From Bin87 sp965207585 (GTDB taxonomy: Bacteria > Chloroflexota > Dehalococcoidia > Lucifugimonadales > UBA3495), in the NCBI GenBank assembly GCA_965207585.1, contig CBDBMT010000003.1:3720001-3784000 (forward strand): 64,000 nt of DNA, in the 5' to 3' direction. The notes under the pieces were generated by a model. That model was not told the origin of the DNA. It saw nothing but the letters and a program-made list of their open reading frames with translations, and did no database searches. Made by a program: the position numbers and the translations under genes. Position 1 is the first letter of the stretch. The number at the start of each line of letters is the position of its first letter. Below, piece by piece: positions 55,213 through 63,010 of this stretch.

Positions 55213-56649
55213 ATGCAAGACCGACCCGACGCCGCAGCAGCATGGCAAGCCGCCCTTGGCCGCCTCCAGCTGGAAATACCCCAGGAGCAATTCAACACCT
55301 TCCTCCGTCCCTGCTCCGGCCTGCGATGGGAGGATGACTGCCTGGTGGTCGGCGCGGCAACAACCTTTGCCGTGTCGTGGCTCGAATTGCCGCTGCACCT
55401 GGAAATGGTTCGGGAAGCGGTGACCAAAACGACGGGCGCACAATCAAGCGTGCACTACCTGGCGATACCGGCAAGTGACCACAATCCGACGCCGCAACGC
55501 GAAGTTTCGGTGTATTCGGTAGTTGCGGAACCGGCAACGCGGCTTCCCGACCTGATTGACCCAGGTGGCGGCCAATCGCAACGCGAGGCCGCGACAGCCT
55601 GGCAGAGTCGCCAGCCCCGCGAGGCGGTCGGGCTCAATCCGCGGTATACCTTCGACAATTTCGTCGTTGGCGAAAGCAACCAATTGGCTTACCACGCCGC
55701 GCGAGCCGTCAACGCAGATGGGCGCGACGCCACCCCCGGTTACAACCCATTGTTGCTGTACTCCGGCTCCGGAATGGGTAAAACCCACCTGCTGCACGCC
55801 ATCGGGAATGTGGCCCGTCAGCAGAGTGTCTCGGTCCGCTACGTAACGTCCGAACAGTTTACCAACGAGTTCGTGTCGGCGATCAACCGGCGGGCAATGC
55901 CGGAGTTCCGCGAGCGCTACCGAAGCGTCGACCTGCTGCTGCTGGATGACGTTCAATTCCTGGTGGGAAAAGAGCAAACGCAAGAGGCGCTGTTCCACAC
56001 CTTCAACGACCTGCACCAGGCGGGAGCGCAGATCGTTCTGACCAGCGACCGCCCGCCCGAGACCATCACGCCTTTGGAGGACCGACTTCGCTCGCGTTTC
56101 CAGTGGGGATTGGTGGCCGATATCCGTCCTCCCTCTCTGGAAATGCGGTTGGCGATGCTCCATTCCTGGGCTTCGGACAGCGGATCGGAGGTGCCGCCGC
56201 CGGTGCTGGATCTCATCGCGCAGCGCGTCAGCCGAAACGTGCGCCAGCTCCTGGGCGCGTTCAACCGGGTGGTGGCGACCTCACAGCTCTTGAGCGCCCC
56301 GCTGACCGCAGAAAGCGTAACCGCGCAACTGGACGCCATCGTGGGACCGGATGCCCGCGCGGAGGTAACGCCACAGCAGGTGCTGGGCAAGGTGGCGCGT
56401 CATTACGGGCTGTCCACGGAACAGATCCTCGGCCGCAACCGCACGGCTGCGGTGGCGCTGGCAAGGCAGGTGACGATGTATCTGTTAGTGTCAGAAATCA
56501 ACATGACACCTACGGGCGCCGGGCGCTTCCTGGCGGGCCGCAACCACAGCACGGTGATCCATGGGGTTGCTCGGGTGCGACAGGCCATGGAATGCGATAA
56601 TCGGTTGAAGTACGCGGTCCTGGCAATCACTGAAACGCTAACCGACTGA
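55213..56649 (+). CDS. dnaA: Chromosomal replication initiator DnaA
   Basis: About 478 residues with the DnaA four-domain plan. N-terminal domain I is 'AAAAWQAALGRLQLEIPQEQ' onward. The AAA+ domain starts at 'NPRYTFDNFVVGESNQLAYH', with Walker A 'YSGSGMGKTHLLHAIGNVAR', Walker B 'SVDLLLLDDVQFLVGKEQTQ' and 'ITPLEDRLRSRFQWGLVADI' (sensor/Arg region). The DNA-binding domain IV ends with the signature 'FLAGRNHSTVIHGVARVRQA'. I chose ATG 55,213; the frame opens upstream at 55,171. It is flanked by a methyltransferase and an NHL-repeat gene; no dnaN, recF or gyr genes adjoin, which is unusual for dnaA. Confidence 0.95.
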   Translation: MQDRPDAAAAWQAALGRLQLEIPQEQFNTFLRPCSGLRWEDDCLVVGAATTFAVSWLELPLHLEMVREAVTKTTGAQSSVHYLAIPASDHNPTPQREVSVYSVVAEPATRLPDLIDPGGGQSQREAATAWQSRQPREAVGLNPRYTFDNFVVGESNQLAYHAARAVNADGRDATPGYNPLLLYSGSGMGKTHLLHAIGNVARQQSVSVRYVTSEQFTNEFVSAINRRAMPEFRERYRSVDLLLLDDVQFLVGKEQTQEALFHTFNDLHQAGAQIVLTSDRPPETITPLEDRLRSRFQWGLVADIRPPSLEMRLAMLHSWASDSGSEVPPPVLDLIAQRVSRNVRQLLGAFNRVVATSQLLSAPLTAESVTAQLDAIVGPDARAEVTPQQVLGKVARHYGLSTEQILGRNRTAAVALARQVTMYLLVSEINMTPTGAGRFLAGRNHSTVIHGVARVRQAMECDNRLKYAVLAITETLTD

Positions 56650-56684
56650 ACACTTCACTCCATGAGCCGATCCAGGAGGCACAC

Positions 56685-57719
56685 ATGACGACAAGCAGCA
56701 GCCAGACCATCCAAACCTTCGTTGGCACTGGCGACGCCGGCTACAGCGGCGATGGCGGGCCGGCGGCATCCGCCACCCTTCGCGAGCCGTTCATGTGCAC
56801 CTTCGACCGCGCGGGCAACATGTTCTTCTGCGAGGCGAAAAACCACGTCGTCCGGCGGGTTGACGCATCCAACGGGCACGTCACCACCGTGGCCGGCACG
56901 GGTGAGGTCGGCTATGCGGGCGATGGCGGTCCGGCGACGGCGGCAACCATGAATGAGCCCTATTCCCTTGAAGTCGACGGTGACGGCAACATCTACGTCG
57001 TCGACCGCCTCAACGCCGCAGTGCGTCGAGTCGACGGAAACACGGGGATAATCACCACGGTGGCGGGCACCGGCGAGCCGGGATTTTCAGGAGACGGCGG
57101 GCCCGGCGACGCGGCGCAGCTGCGGGAACCGAACGACTGCTTCCTGGACGGACGCGGCGGCCTGCTCATCGCCGACATCCAGGACCAGCGGATCCGCCGG
57201 CTGGACCTGGCGACGGGCATCATCGACACCTTCGCGGGCAACGGCGAAAAGGTGCGCGGGGGCGACGGGATGCCGGCGCGACAGGCGAGCTTCCTGGGCT
57301 CGCGCGCGGTTTGCATGGACCAGCACGGCAACACCTACATTGCCGAGCGCGAAGGCAACGGCGTCCGCGTGGTGACCGCGGGCGGAATCATGGGAACCGT
57401 TGCCGGCGCGGCGGCGGAGCGGGGATACACCGGCGATGGCGGGTCCGCGCTGGCCGCCACCTGGGGCGCGCCCAAGGCCCTGCGCTGCGACGCCGCGGGC
57501 AACGTCATCGTGGTCGATACTGAGAACCACGCCATCCGGAAGATCGACGTCAATACCGGCGTAGTAACCACCATCGCCGGCGGGCAATTGGGCGGGCACG
57601 GAGACGGCGGACCGGCCACCGATGCCGGACTGGACCGGCCCCACGGATGCGGCATCGCGGCGGACGGACAGATCTACATTGCGGACAGCAACAACCACCG
57701 CATACGGGTGGTGGGTTAG
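56685..57719 (+). CDS. NHL-repeat beta-propeller protein
   Basis: A 344-residue six-blade-like propeller made of repeats of the form 'TVAGTGEVGYAGDGGPATAA' and '(G)NIYVVDRLNAAVRRVDGNT'. Six repeats start at about residues 10, 65, 122, 179, 235 and 293. Such repeats are found in secreted lyases, in RING/NHL-like regulators and in unknown propellers. There is no signal peptide here. GGAGG lies 7 bases upstream of the ATG. No catalytic residues can be named. A second, unrelated NHL propeller gene lies on the other strand just downstream. Confidence 0.85.
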   Translation: MTTSSSQTIQTFVGTGDAGYSGDGGPAASATLREPFMCTFDRAGNMFFCEAKNHVVRRVDASNGHVTTVAGTGEVGYAGDGGPATAATMNEPYSLEVDGDGNIYVVDRLNAAVRRVDGNTGIITTVAGTGEPGFSGDGGPGDAAQLREPNDCFLDGRGGLLIADIQDQRIRRLDLATGIIDTFAGNGEKVRGGDGMPARQASFLGSRAVCMDQHGNTYIAEREGNGVRVVTAGGIMGTVAGAAAERGYTGDGGSALAATWGAPKALRCDAAGNVIVVDTENHAIRKIDVNTGVVTTIAGGQLGGHGDGGPATDAGLDRPHGCGIAADGQIYIADSNNHRIRVVG

Positions 57720-57750
57720 GGCAAATGGCCGATAAAACTCTGCACTCGTC

Positions 57751-57846
57751 ACTCCGGCTTTCGCCGGAGTCCATTAGCCACTGAACGCCTGACTTCCGCA
57801 ACGAAGCTGACGATTTCGGGTTCTGGATTCCGGCTTCCGCCGGAAT
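57751..57846. repeat. Two REP-like palindromes between convergent genes
   Basis: ACTCCGGCTTTCGCCGGAGT at 57,751-57,770 and ATTCCGGCTTCCGCCGGAAT at 57,827-57,846 are near-perfect palindromes in the gap between convergent NHL genes. The second is embedded in TTCTGG...GACG and matches the style of the palindrome at 16,061. They could also terminate both genes. Confidence 0.65.
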
Positions 57847-57870
57847 GACGGGGTAATTTGACGACACGCC

Positions 57871-58719
57871 CTAGTCGCTGGATTCTCGGACCCGGGCCAG
57901 CTTCTGCACCCGCTGGTTGGAAGTATCCGCTCCGTAAATGTTGCCTTGAGAGTCGGTGTACACCTGGTGGGCGTACTCAAAGGTGCGTCCCCGGGCCAGC
58001 AGCTGGCCGTCCAGGGTCAGGATGCTGAGACGGGGCACCTGGTCGGTCACGTAAACCCTTTGCTCCGCGTCGATGTGCACGCCCATGGGGCACTTGAAGT
58101 CCGTCCACTGGTCGATGAACTGCCCGTCGACGGTGAACACCTGCACCCGGTTGTTTTCACGGTCGGCGACGTACACCCGGCCGTCGGCGGAAACCCGGAT
58201 GCTGTGCGGCACGATGAACTCGCCCGGGCCGCGGCCGGGGCTGCCGAAGGAGGCTATCAGCGAACCGTCGGCGGCCAGCCGGTGCACGGAGGAATTGCCG
58301 TAGCCGTCGGCGACGAACAGTTCGCCGGAGGGAGCCACGCAAACGTCGGCCGGATGGTTGAACGGAGCCTGGAGCTCTGGGCGGTCCCGATTGCCGATGG
58401 ATGCCAGCAGTTCGCCGTCCGGGGAGTATTTGAGGATCTGGTGAGCGTCCCGGTCCACCAGGTACACGGCGTCGTCGGGCCCGATGTGGATGTGGTGGGC
58501 GTCGGCGGGCACGCCGCCGCTGCTGTACCACGCGGCCAGCGGGTTCCCGTCGGGATCGAACACGAGCACGCGAGGTCCCTGGCGCTGGAACACGTACACC
58601 CAATCGCGGCTGTCGACGGCGACGCCGCTGATCCCCTGGAAACCCTGGCCCACCGGAAGGAGGGCCCATTCCGGTTGGTATTCATACACGTAATCGCCCA
58701 TACCTACGGTTATAGCCAT
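57871..58719 (-). CDS. NHL-repeat protein (PAL / 6-bladed propeller type)
   Basis: A 282-residue NHL propeller with 'PVGQGFQGISGVAVDSRDWV', 'VYVFQRQGPRVLVFDPDGNP', 'PADAHHIHIGPDDAVYLVDR', 'FNHPADVCVAPSGELFVADG' and 'EFIVPHSIRVSADGRVYVAD'. The 'HHIHI' and 'D(H/R)...VFDPDG' features resemble peptidyl-alpha-hydroxyglycine alpha-amidating-lyase-like propellers, but the metal ligands cannot be fully assigned. There is no export signal, so it is probably cytosolic. It is divergent from the copper amine oxidase gene (about 185 bases apart), sharing a possible promoter region. Confidence 0.85.
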   Translation of the reverse strand: MAITVGMGDYVYEYQPEWALLPVGQGFQGISGVAVDSRDWVYVFQRQGPRVLVFDPDGNPLAAWYSSGGVPADAHHIHIGPDDAVYLVDRDAHQILKYSPDGELLASIGNRDRPELQAPFNHPADVCVAPSGELFVADGYGNSSVHRLAADGSLIASFGSPGRGPGEFIVPHSIRVSADGRVYVADRENNRVQVFTVDGQFIDQWTDFKCPMGVHIDAEQRVYVTDQVPRLSILTLDGQLLARGRTFEYAHQVYTDSQGNIYGADTSNQRVQKLARVRESSD

Positions 58720-58904
58720 TTGATTGCCTCCGTGGACCGTCTTTCCAGCGCTGCGGGGATTGTAGCACCGACCGGGTATGGTCTTCCCCGTTTCGGGTTA
58801 AAGGCGGCCGGCCTTCGCCTTGACCGTGAAACGCTGCGCTGGTAGCGTCCGATATCTGTCATAGCAAACGTTTGGCTGGAGCGACCATAACAGAGGAGGT
58901 CGTC

Positions 58905-60851
58905 ATGACCATTTCCACGAAGGCAGCGCCGCAGGCCACACCCCGCGCCACGGTATCCCACCCGCTGGACCCGCTCACGGCGGAGGAGATCGCCGAGGCG
59001 TCGGCAATTTTGAGATCCCAGCGCGACCTGGGGCACCGAACCCGGTTCGAGACCATCGTGCTGCGGGAACCAGACAAGGACGTCGCGCTCGGGTATCGGC
59101 CGGGCGATCCAATACGGCGCGAGGCGTTCCTGGTGGTCCTGGACAACGACGCCGCGGCCACCTACGAGGCGGTGGTATCCCTGGACGAACGCCGTGTCGT
59201 GTCCTGGGAGCACATCCCCGGCGTGCAGCCCCGGGTGATGTTCGACGAGTTCGTGGAGTGCGAGGCGGCGGTGCGCGCCGACGCGCGGTTCCAGGCGGCC
59301 ATCAATAAGCGGGGCATCACCGACCCCAGCCTGGTGATGGTGGACCCGTGGTCGGCCGGCAACTACGGTTACGAGGACGAGGAAGGCCGGCGGCTGGTGC
59401 TGTGCCGGAACTTCGCACGCTCCAGCGCCACGGACAACGGCTATGCCCGTCCCATCGAGGGCGTCACCGCCGTGGTGGACCTGAACCGCATGGAGGTGGT
59501 CCGGGTCGATGACTACGGCGTGGTTCCGCTTCCGGCGGAACCGGGGAACTACGGCGCCGAGTTCGTCGGCAAGTTTCGCCAGGACCTGAAGCCGCTGGAG
59601 ATCACGCAGCCGGACGGCCCAAGTTTCCAGGTGGACGGCTGGAAGGTGACCTGGCAGAAGTGGCACCTGCGCGTTGGGTTCACGCCGCGGGAGGGGCTGG
59701 TGATCCACACCGTGGGATACGAGGACCAGGGGCGCGTACGGCCGATACTGCACCGGGCGGCGCTATCCGACATGGTGGTACCCTATGGCGAACCCGGCAA
59801 GGACCACTACCGGAAGAACGCCTTCGACGCCGGGGAGTACGGCATCGGCTCCCTGACCAACTCGCTGACCCTGGGATGCGACTGCCTGGGAGAGATCTAC
59901 TACTTCGACGCGGCGCTGAACACCGGCGGGGGTGAGGCGTTCACCATACCCAACGCGGTGTGCATGCACGAGGAGGACTACGGCATCCTGTGGAAGCACA
60001 CCGACTGGCGCATCGGGCAGACCGAGGTGCGCCGCTCCCGGCGACTGGTTATATCCAGCGTCGCCACCGTGGGCAACTACGAGTACGGCTTCTTCTGGTA
60101 CTTCTACCAGGACGGCACCATCCAGATGGAGATCAAGCTGACCGGCATCATCAACACCGCCGGCATCGCCGAGGGCGAGACGCCCAAGTACGGCACGCTG
60201 GTCGCGCCCCAACTGAACGCGCACATCCACCAGCACTTCTTCAACTTCCGCATGGACATGAACGTGGACGGCGAGCAGAACTCGGTGTTCGAGGTCAACA
60301 CCGTGGCCGCGCCGCCGGGCCCGGACAACCCCCACAACAACGCCTTCTACGCCGAGAAGACCCTGTTGGGAACGGAACACGCGGCGCAGCGGGTGATCGA
60401 CCCCATGAGCGGGCGGTACTGGCTGGTTTCCAGCTCAACCGCGAAGAACGCGCTGGGGCAGCCGGTGAGCTACAAGCTGATGCCGGGCGAGAACATCCTG
60501 CCCTTCGCGCATCCCGACGCCAGCATCATCAAGAGGGCCGGGTTCATGACCAAGCACCTCTGGGTGACGCCCTACGATCGCGACGAGATCTCGGCCACCG
60601 GGCCGTATCCCAACCAGCACCCGGGCGGCGCGGGCCTACCCGAGTACACGAAGAACAACCGGAACGTGGCGGACACCGACGTGGTGCTCTGGTACACGCT
60701 GGGCTACCACCACGTGCCCCGACCGGAGGACTGGCCGATTTCGCCGGTGGCCTACTGCGGGTTCAGCCTGAAGCCGGTGGGGTTCTTCGATACGAACCCG
60801 GTGCTGGACGTGCCGCCCAGCGACCACTGCGAGGAGGCTTGCCACACGTAG
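58905..60851 (+). CDS. Copper-containing primary-amine oxidase
   Basis: About 648 residues. It oxidises primary amines to aldehydes with release of ammonia and H2O2. N-terminal N2/N3 domains ('HPLDPLTAEEIAEASAILRS') precede the catalytic beta-sandwich. The TPQ precursor Tyr is in 'SSVATVGNYEYGFFWYFYQD' (NYE, usually NYD/E). Copper His ligands are 'LNAHIHQHFFNFRMDMNVDG' (HIH) and the late 'WYTLGYHHVPRPEDWP'. The general base Asp is probably in 'GEIYYFDAALNTGGG'. GAGGAGG lies 5 bases upstream of ATG 58,905. No signal peptide is present, so it is cytosolic, like Arthrobacter amine oxidases. The substrate is unknown. Confidence 0.93.
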   Translation: MTISTKAAPQATPRATVSHPLDPLTAEEIAEASAILRSQRDLGHRTRFETIVLREPDKDVALGYRPGDPIRREAFLVVLDNDAAATYEAVVSLDERRVVSWEHIPGVQPRVMFDEFVECEAAVRADARFQAAINKRGITDPSLVMVDPWSAGNYGYEDEEGRRLVLCRNFARSSATDNGYARPIEGVTAVVDLNRMEVVRVDDYGVVPLPAEPGNYGAEFVGKFRQDLKPLEITQPDGPSFQVDGWKVTWQKWHLRVGFTPREGLVIHTVGYEDQGRVRPILHRAALSDMVVPYGEPGKDHYRKNAFDAGEYGIGSLTNSLTLGCDCLGEIYYFDAALNTGGGEAFTIPNAVCMHEEDYGILWKHTDWRIGQTEVRRSRRLVISSVATVGNYEYGFFWYFYQDGTIQMEIKLTGIINTAGIAEGETPKYGTLVAPQLNAHIHQHFFNFRMDMNVDGEQNSVFEVNTVAAPPGPDNPHNNAFYAEKTLLGTEHAAQRVIDPMSGRYWLVSSSTAKNALGQPVSYKLMPGENILPFAHPDASIIKRAGFMTKHLWVTPYDRDEISATGPYPNQHPGGAGLPEYTKNNRNVADTDVVLWYTLGYHHVPRPEDWPISPVAYCGFSLKPVGFFDTNPVLDVPPSDHCEEACHT

Positions 60852-60856
60852 AACCT

Positions 60857-62104
60857 CTAGCCCACCCGCACCGGGTGCCGCAAGGGCTGGTTGAAGAGGT
60901 AGCCCTTCTCGTTGAAGGGCACGTGATCGGGCTGGGTGTCGCCGGCAGCGTCGGTGGCGCGGGTCATTATGACGTGCTGGCCGGGCGCGGCGTCCCACTG
61001 GAACTCGAAGCGTGCCCAGGAGTGGTCGGGCTGCGAGCCGGACAGTGTGGCGTCGTTCCAGGTCTGGCCGGCATCTGCGCTCCACTCCACTCGTGAGATC
61101 GGCGCGGCCGGCGAATGCGCGTAGCCGTGGAGCCGGTGCGGACCGGCCGGCAATTCCGCCAGCCAGGGCAGGGCCAGGGCGCTCTTGATAACCTGCTCGG
61201 TAACCGGCTGGCCCAGCGATTCGCCCTGCGGCGGGTACTCATCGCCGATGAGCGTGTAGGACGCAGTATTGTTGCGGGTCCACATCGGTTCTGATGAAAC
61301 GACGATGCGGCCGAGCCACTTGACGTTGGCGCTGCCCACCCATCCCGGTACGAGGGCGCGCACGGGAAAACCGTGATCCCGGGGCAAGGTCTCGCCATTG
61401 AGCGTGTAGGCCAGCAGGGTGTCCGGATCCATCGCTTTCTCCACGGGCAGGACGTAGCGAAAGCCTTCCTCTGGTGACTCCACGTCCAGCCCCACCAGCA
61501 AAACGGAAACGGCATCGGCTTGGATGCCAGCCAGCGTCAGGACGTCGCGGAGTTGCGCGCCGACCCATTCGCCGTTGCTTACCGCCCCGGTCATCCACTG
61601 GGTGCCGGACGCCTCCTGACCGTTCATCAGGTTGAACATGGCGCGGTGATTGCCGGCGCATTCGAGGTAGGATGTCAGCGTGCGGCTGGGCCGGCTGCGG
61701 ATTTCCGCGTAGGTCAACGCCAGAGGCTCGGAGATTGCGTCGCCCTCCACGATGAGACGCCAATCGCTGGCGTCCAGATCGAGGCTGACGGAGTTGTTGC
61801 GCACGAAGAACAGGCGGTTGGGGGTGAGCATGCCCTGCATGTTTTCCAGCCGCGCCTCCAGGCCCTTGTCTCCGCGCACGAGGAACGGCCCGGGGTCTTT
61901 GAACCAGGGGCCGGCCGGCGCTTGGGACTCCACCGTGGCGTCGGATGGGGTCATGTCGGCGCAGGCGGCCAGGACTGCCGTGGCGCCGCCGGCCAGCAGC
62001 AGGCGCAGGAAATGGCGCCGGTCCATCCCCCGGGCGCTGGCGAACTCCCAAAGTGAACGCGCGCCTATTGGGGTAGCCATTGGTGCGTGCTCGGGGTCCG
62101 GCAT
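60857..62104 (-). CDS. Sulfite oxidase-like molybdopterin-dependent oxidoreductase
   Basis: About 415 residues with a Tat signal: 'GMDRRHFLRLLLAGGATAVL' followed by 'AACAD', so the mature protein may be an exported lipoprotein. The molybdenum-ligand Cys is in 'LTSYLECAGNHRAMFNLMNG'. Family motifs include 'DWRLIVEGDAISEPLALTYA', 'HGFPVRALVPGWVGSANVKW' and the C-terminal dimerisation domain 'AAPISRVEWSADAGQTWNDA'. There is no haem domain. ATG 62,104 directly follows the stop of the amidohydrolase gene, so translation is likely coupled. Substrate may be sulfite or an organic sulfur/nitrogen compound. It ends 5 bases from the convergent amine oxidase gene. Confidence 0.9.
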   Translation of the reverse strand: MPDPEHAPMATPIGARSLWEFASARGMDRRHFLRLLLAGGATAVLAACADMTPSDATVESQAPAGPWFKDPGPFLVRGDKGLEARLENMQGMLTPNRLFFVRNNSVSLDLDASDWRLIVEGDAISEPLALTYAEIRSRPSRTLTSYLECAGNHRAMFNLMNGQEASGTQWMTGAVSNGEWVGAQLRDVLTLAGIQADAVSVLLVGLDVESPEEGFRYVLPVEKAMDPDTLLAYTLNGETLPRDHGFPVRALVPGWVGSANVKWLGRIVVSSEPMWTRNNTASYTLIGDEYPPQGESLGQPVTEQVIKSALALPWLAELPAGPHRLHGYAHSPAAPISRVEWSADAGQTWNDATLSGSQPDHSWARFEFQWDAAPGQHVIMTRATDAAGDTQPDHVPFNEKGYLFNQPLRHPVRVG

Positions 62105-62108
62105 TTCC

Positions 62109-62933
62109 CTACGGCGCTTGCAGCATGGGCCAGAAGGTGGCGGCGGCACCGCCCATCATCCAGTCGAGGTCTTCGGCGGACAGCCAGGGCAGGGCGGTCT
62201 TGCCCAACTCAACCTGGCCGATGAATCCGCCGGCGCGTGACGACGGGAAGTTGGAGCCCCACATCATGCGGCGGGGAGTGAACGCCTCAATGACGCGGCG
62301 GAACAGGTCCTTTTCGGCGTCGGACAGATCGGCATAGGGCCCGAGGCTGGTGCTGGAATAGCGCAGGTGGGCGTTGGGCAGTTGGGCCAACTCCTCCAGG
62401 GCGGCGGTCATGCCGGCCTTGTCGGCGGAGTTGCTCCAGCCGGCGAAGTGGTCGGGCGCGAACCGGACGTTGGGATGGCGCGCGCCGATGTTGCGCATGC
62501 GGTTGACCCGGTCGGCGGTTCCGCCGCCTCCGATGGAGATGGGGATGCCCAGGGACTCGGCGCGGTTCCACAGGGCGTCGCAACGAGGGTCGTCGGGCTC
62601 GGCCTGGCTTTGCAGGCGCACGCCCCACATGCCGCGCTCGTTAGTCCAGTATGAGAGCTTGTCCGCGGCGTCATCAGCGGCCGGATCCAGGATGCCCACG
62701 GCGACGGTGCGGGGCGCGTACCGCAGGGCGCTGTCGCACTGGTAGGAGTTGTCCAGGCCATAGGTTCCGTTGGGCTGTACCAGGGTGGCGCACTCCACGC
62801 CGGCCGAGTCCATCTCCTGAATCAGGTCCTCGACGTTGTTGCTGACTTCGAGAGACCAGCCGGTAGCGTCAGGGTGGAGCGGATGGGCATTCCGGTCGCT
62901 GCTGACCACGTGGGTGTGGGTGTCGATGATCAT
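62109..62933 (-). CDS. Amidohydrolase family (TIM-barrel) protein
   Basis: A 274-residue protein of the amidohydrolase-2 (2-pyrone-4,6-dicarboxylate lactonase/decarboxylase-like) type: 'MIIDTHTHVVSSDRNAHPLH' (H-x-H), 'ATLVQPNGTYGLDNSYQCDS', 'GVRLQSQAEPDDPRCDALWN', 'FAPDHFAGWSNSADKAGMTA' and 'RRMMWGSNFPSSRAGGFIGQ'. The usual final Asp in the GSD(F/Y)P motif is Asn here ('GSNFP'). It acts in the cytosol on a carboxylated or lactone substrate not known. Its stop is at 62,109, 5 bases before the downstream molybdoenzyme start. No strong SD is seen before ATG 62,933. Confidence 0.85.
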   Translation of the reverse strand: MIIDTHTHVVSSDRNAHPLHPDATGWSLEVSNNVEDLIQEMDSAGVECATLVQPNGTYGLDNSYQCDSALRYAPRTVAVGILDPAADDAADKLSYWTNERGMWGVRLQSQAEPDDPRCDALWNRAESLGIPISIGGGGTADRVNRMRNIGARHPNVRFAPDHFAGWSNSADKAGMTAALEELAQLPNAHLRYSSTSLGPYADLSDAEKDLFRRVIEAFTPRRMMWGSNFPSSRAGGFIGQVELGKTALPWLSAEDLDWMMGGAAATFWPMLQAP

Positions 62934-63010
62934 GGTCGTAACTCCTGGGGGGATTGTCCACGTCGGGACGACGCCAATCTTACGGCATTAATCGCCTGGT
63001 CTGCGGCGGT

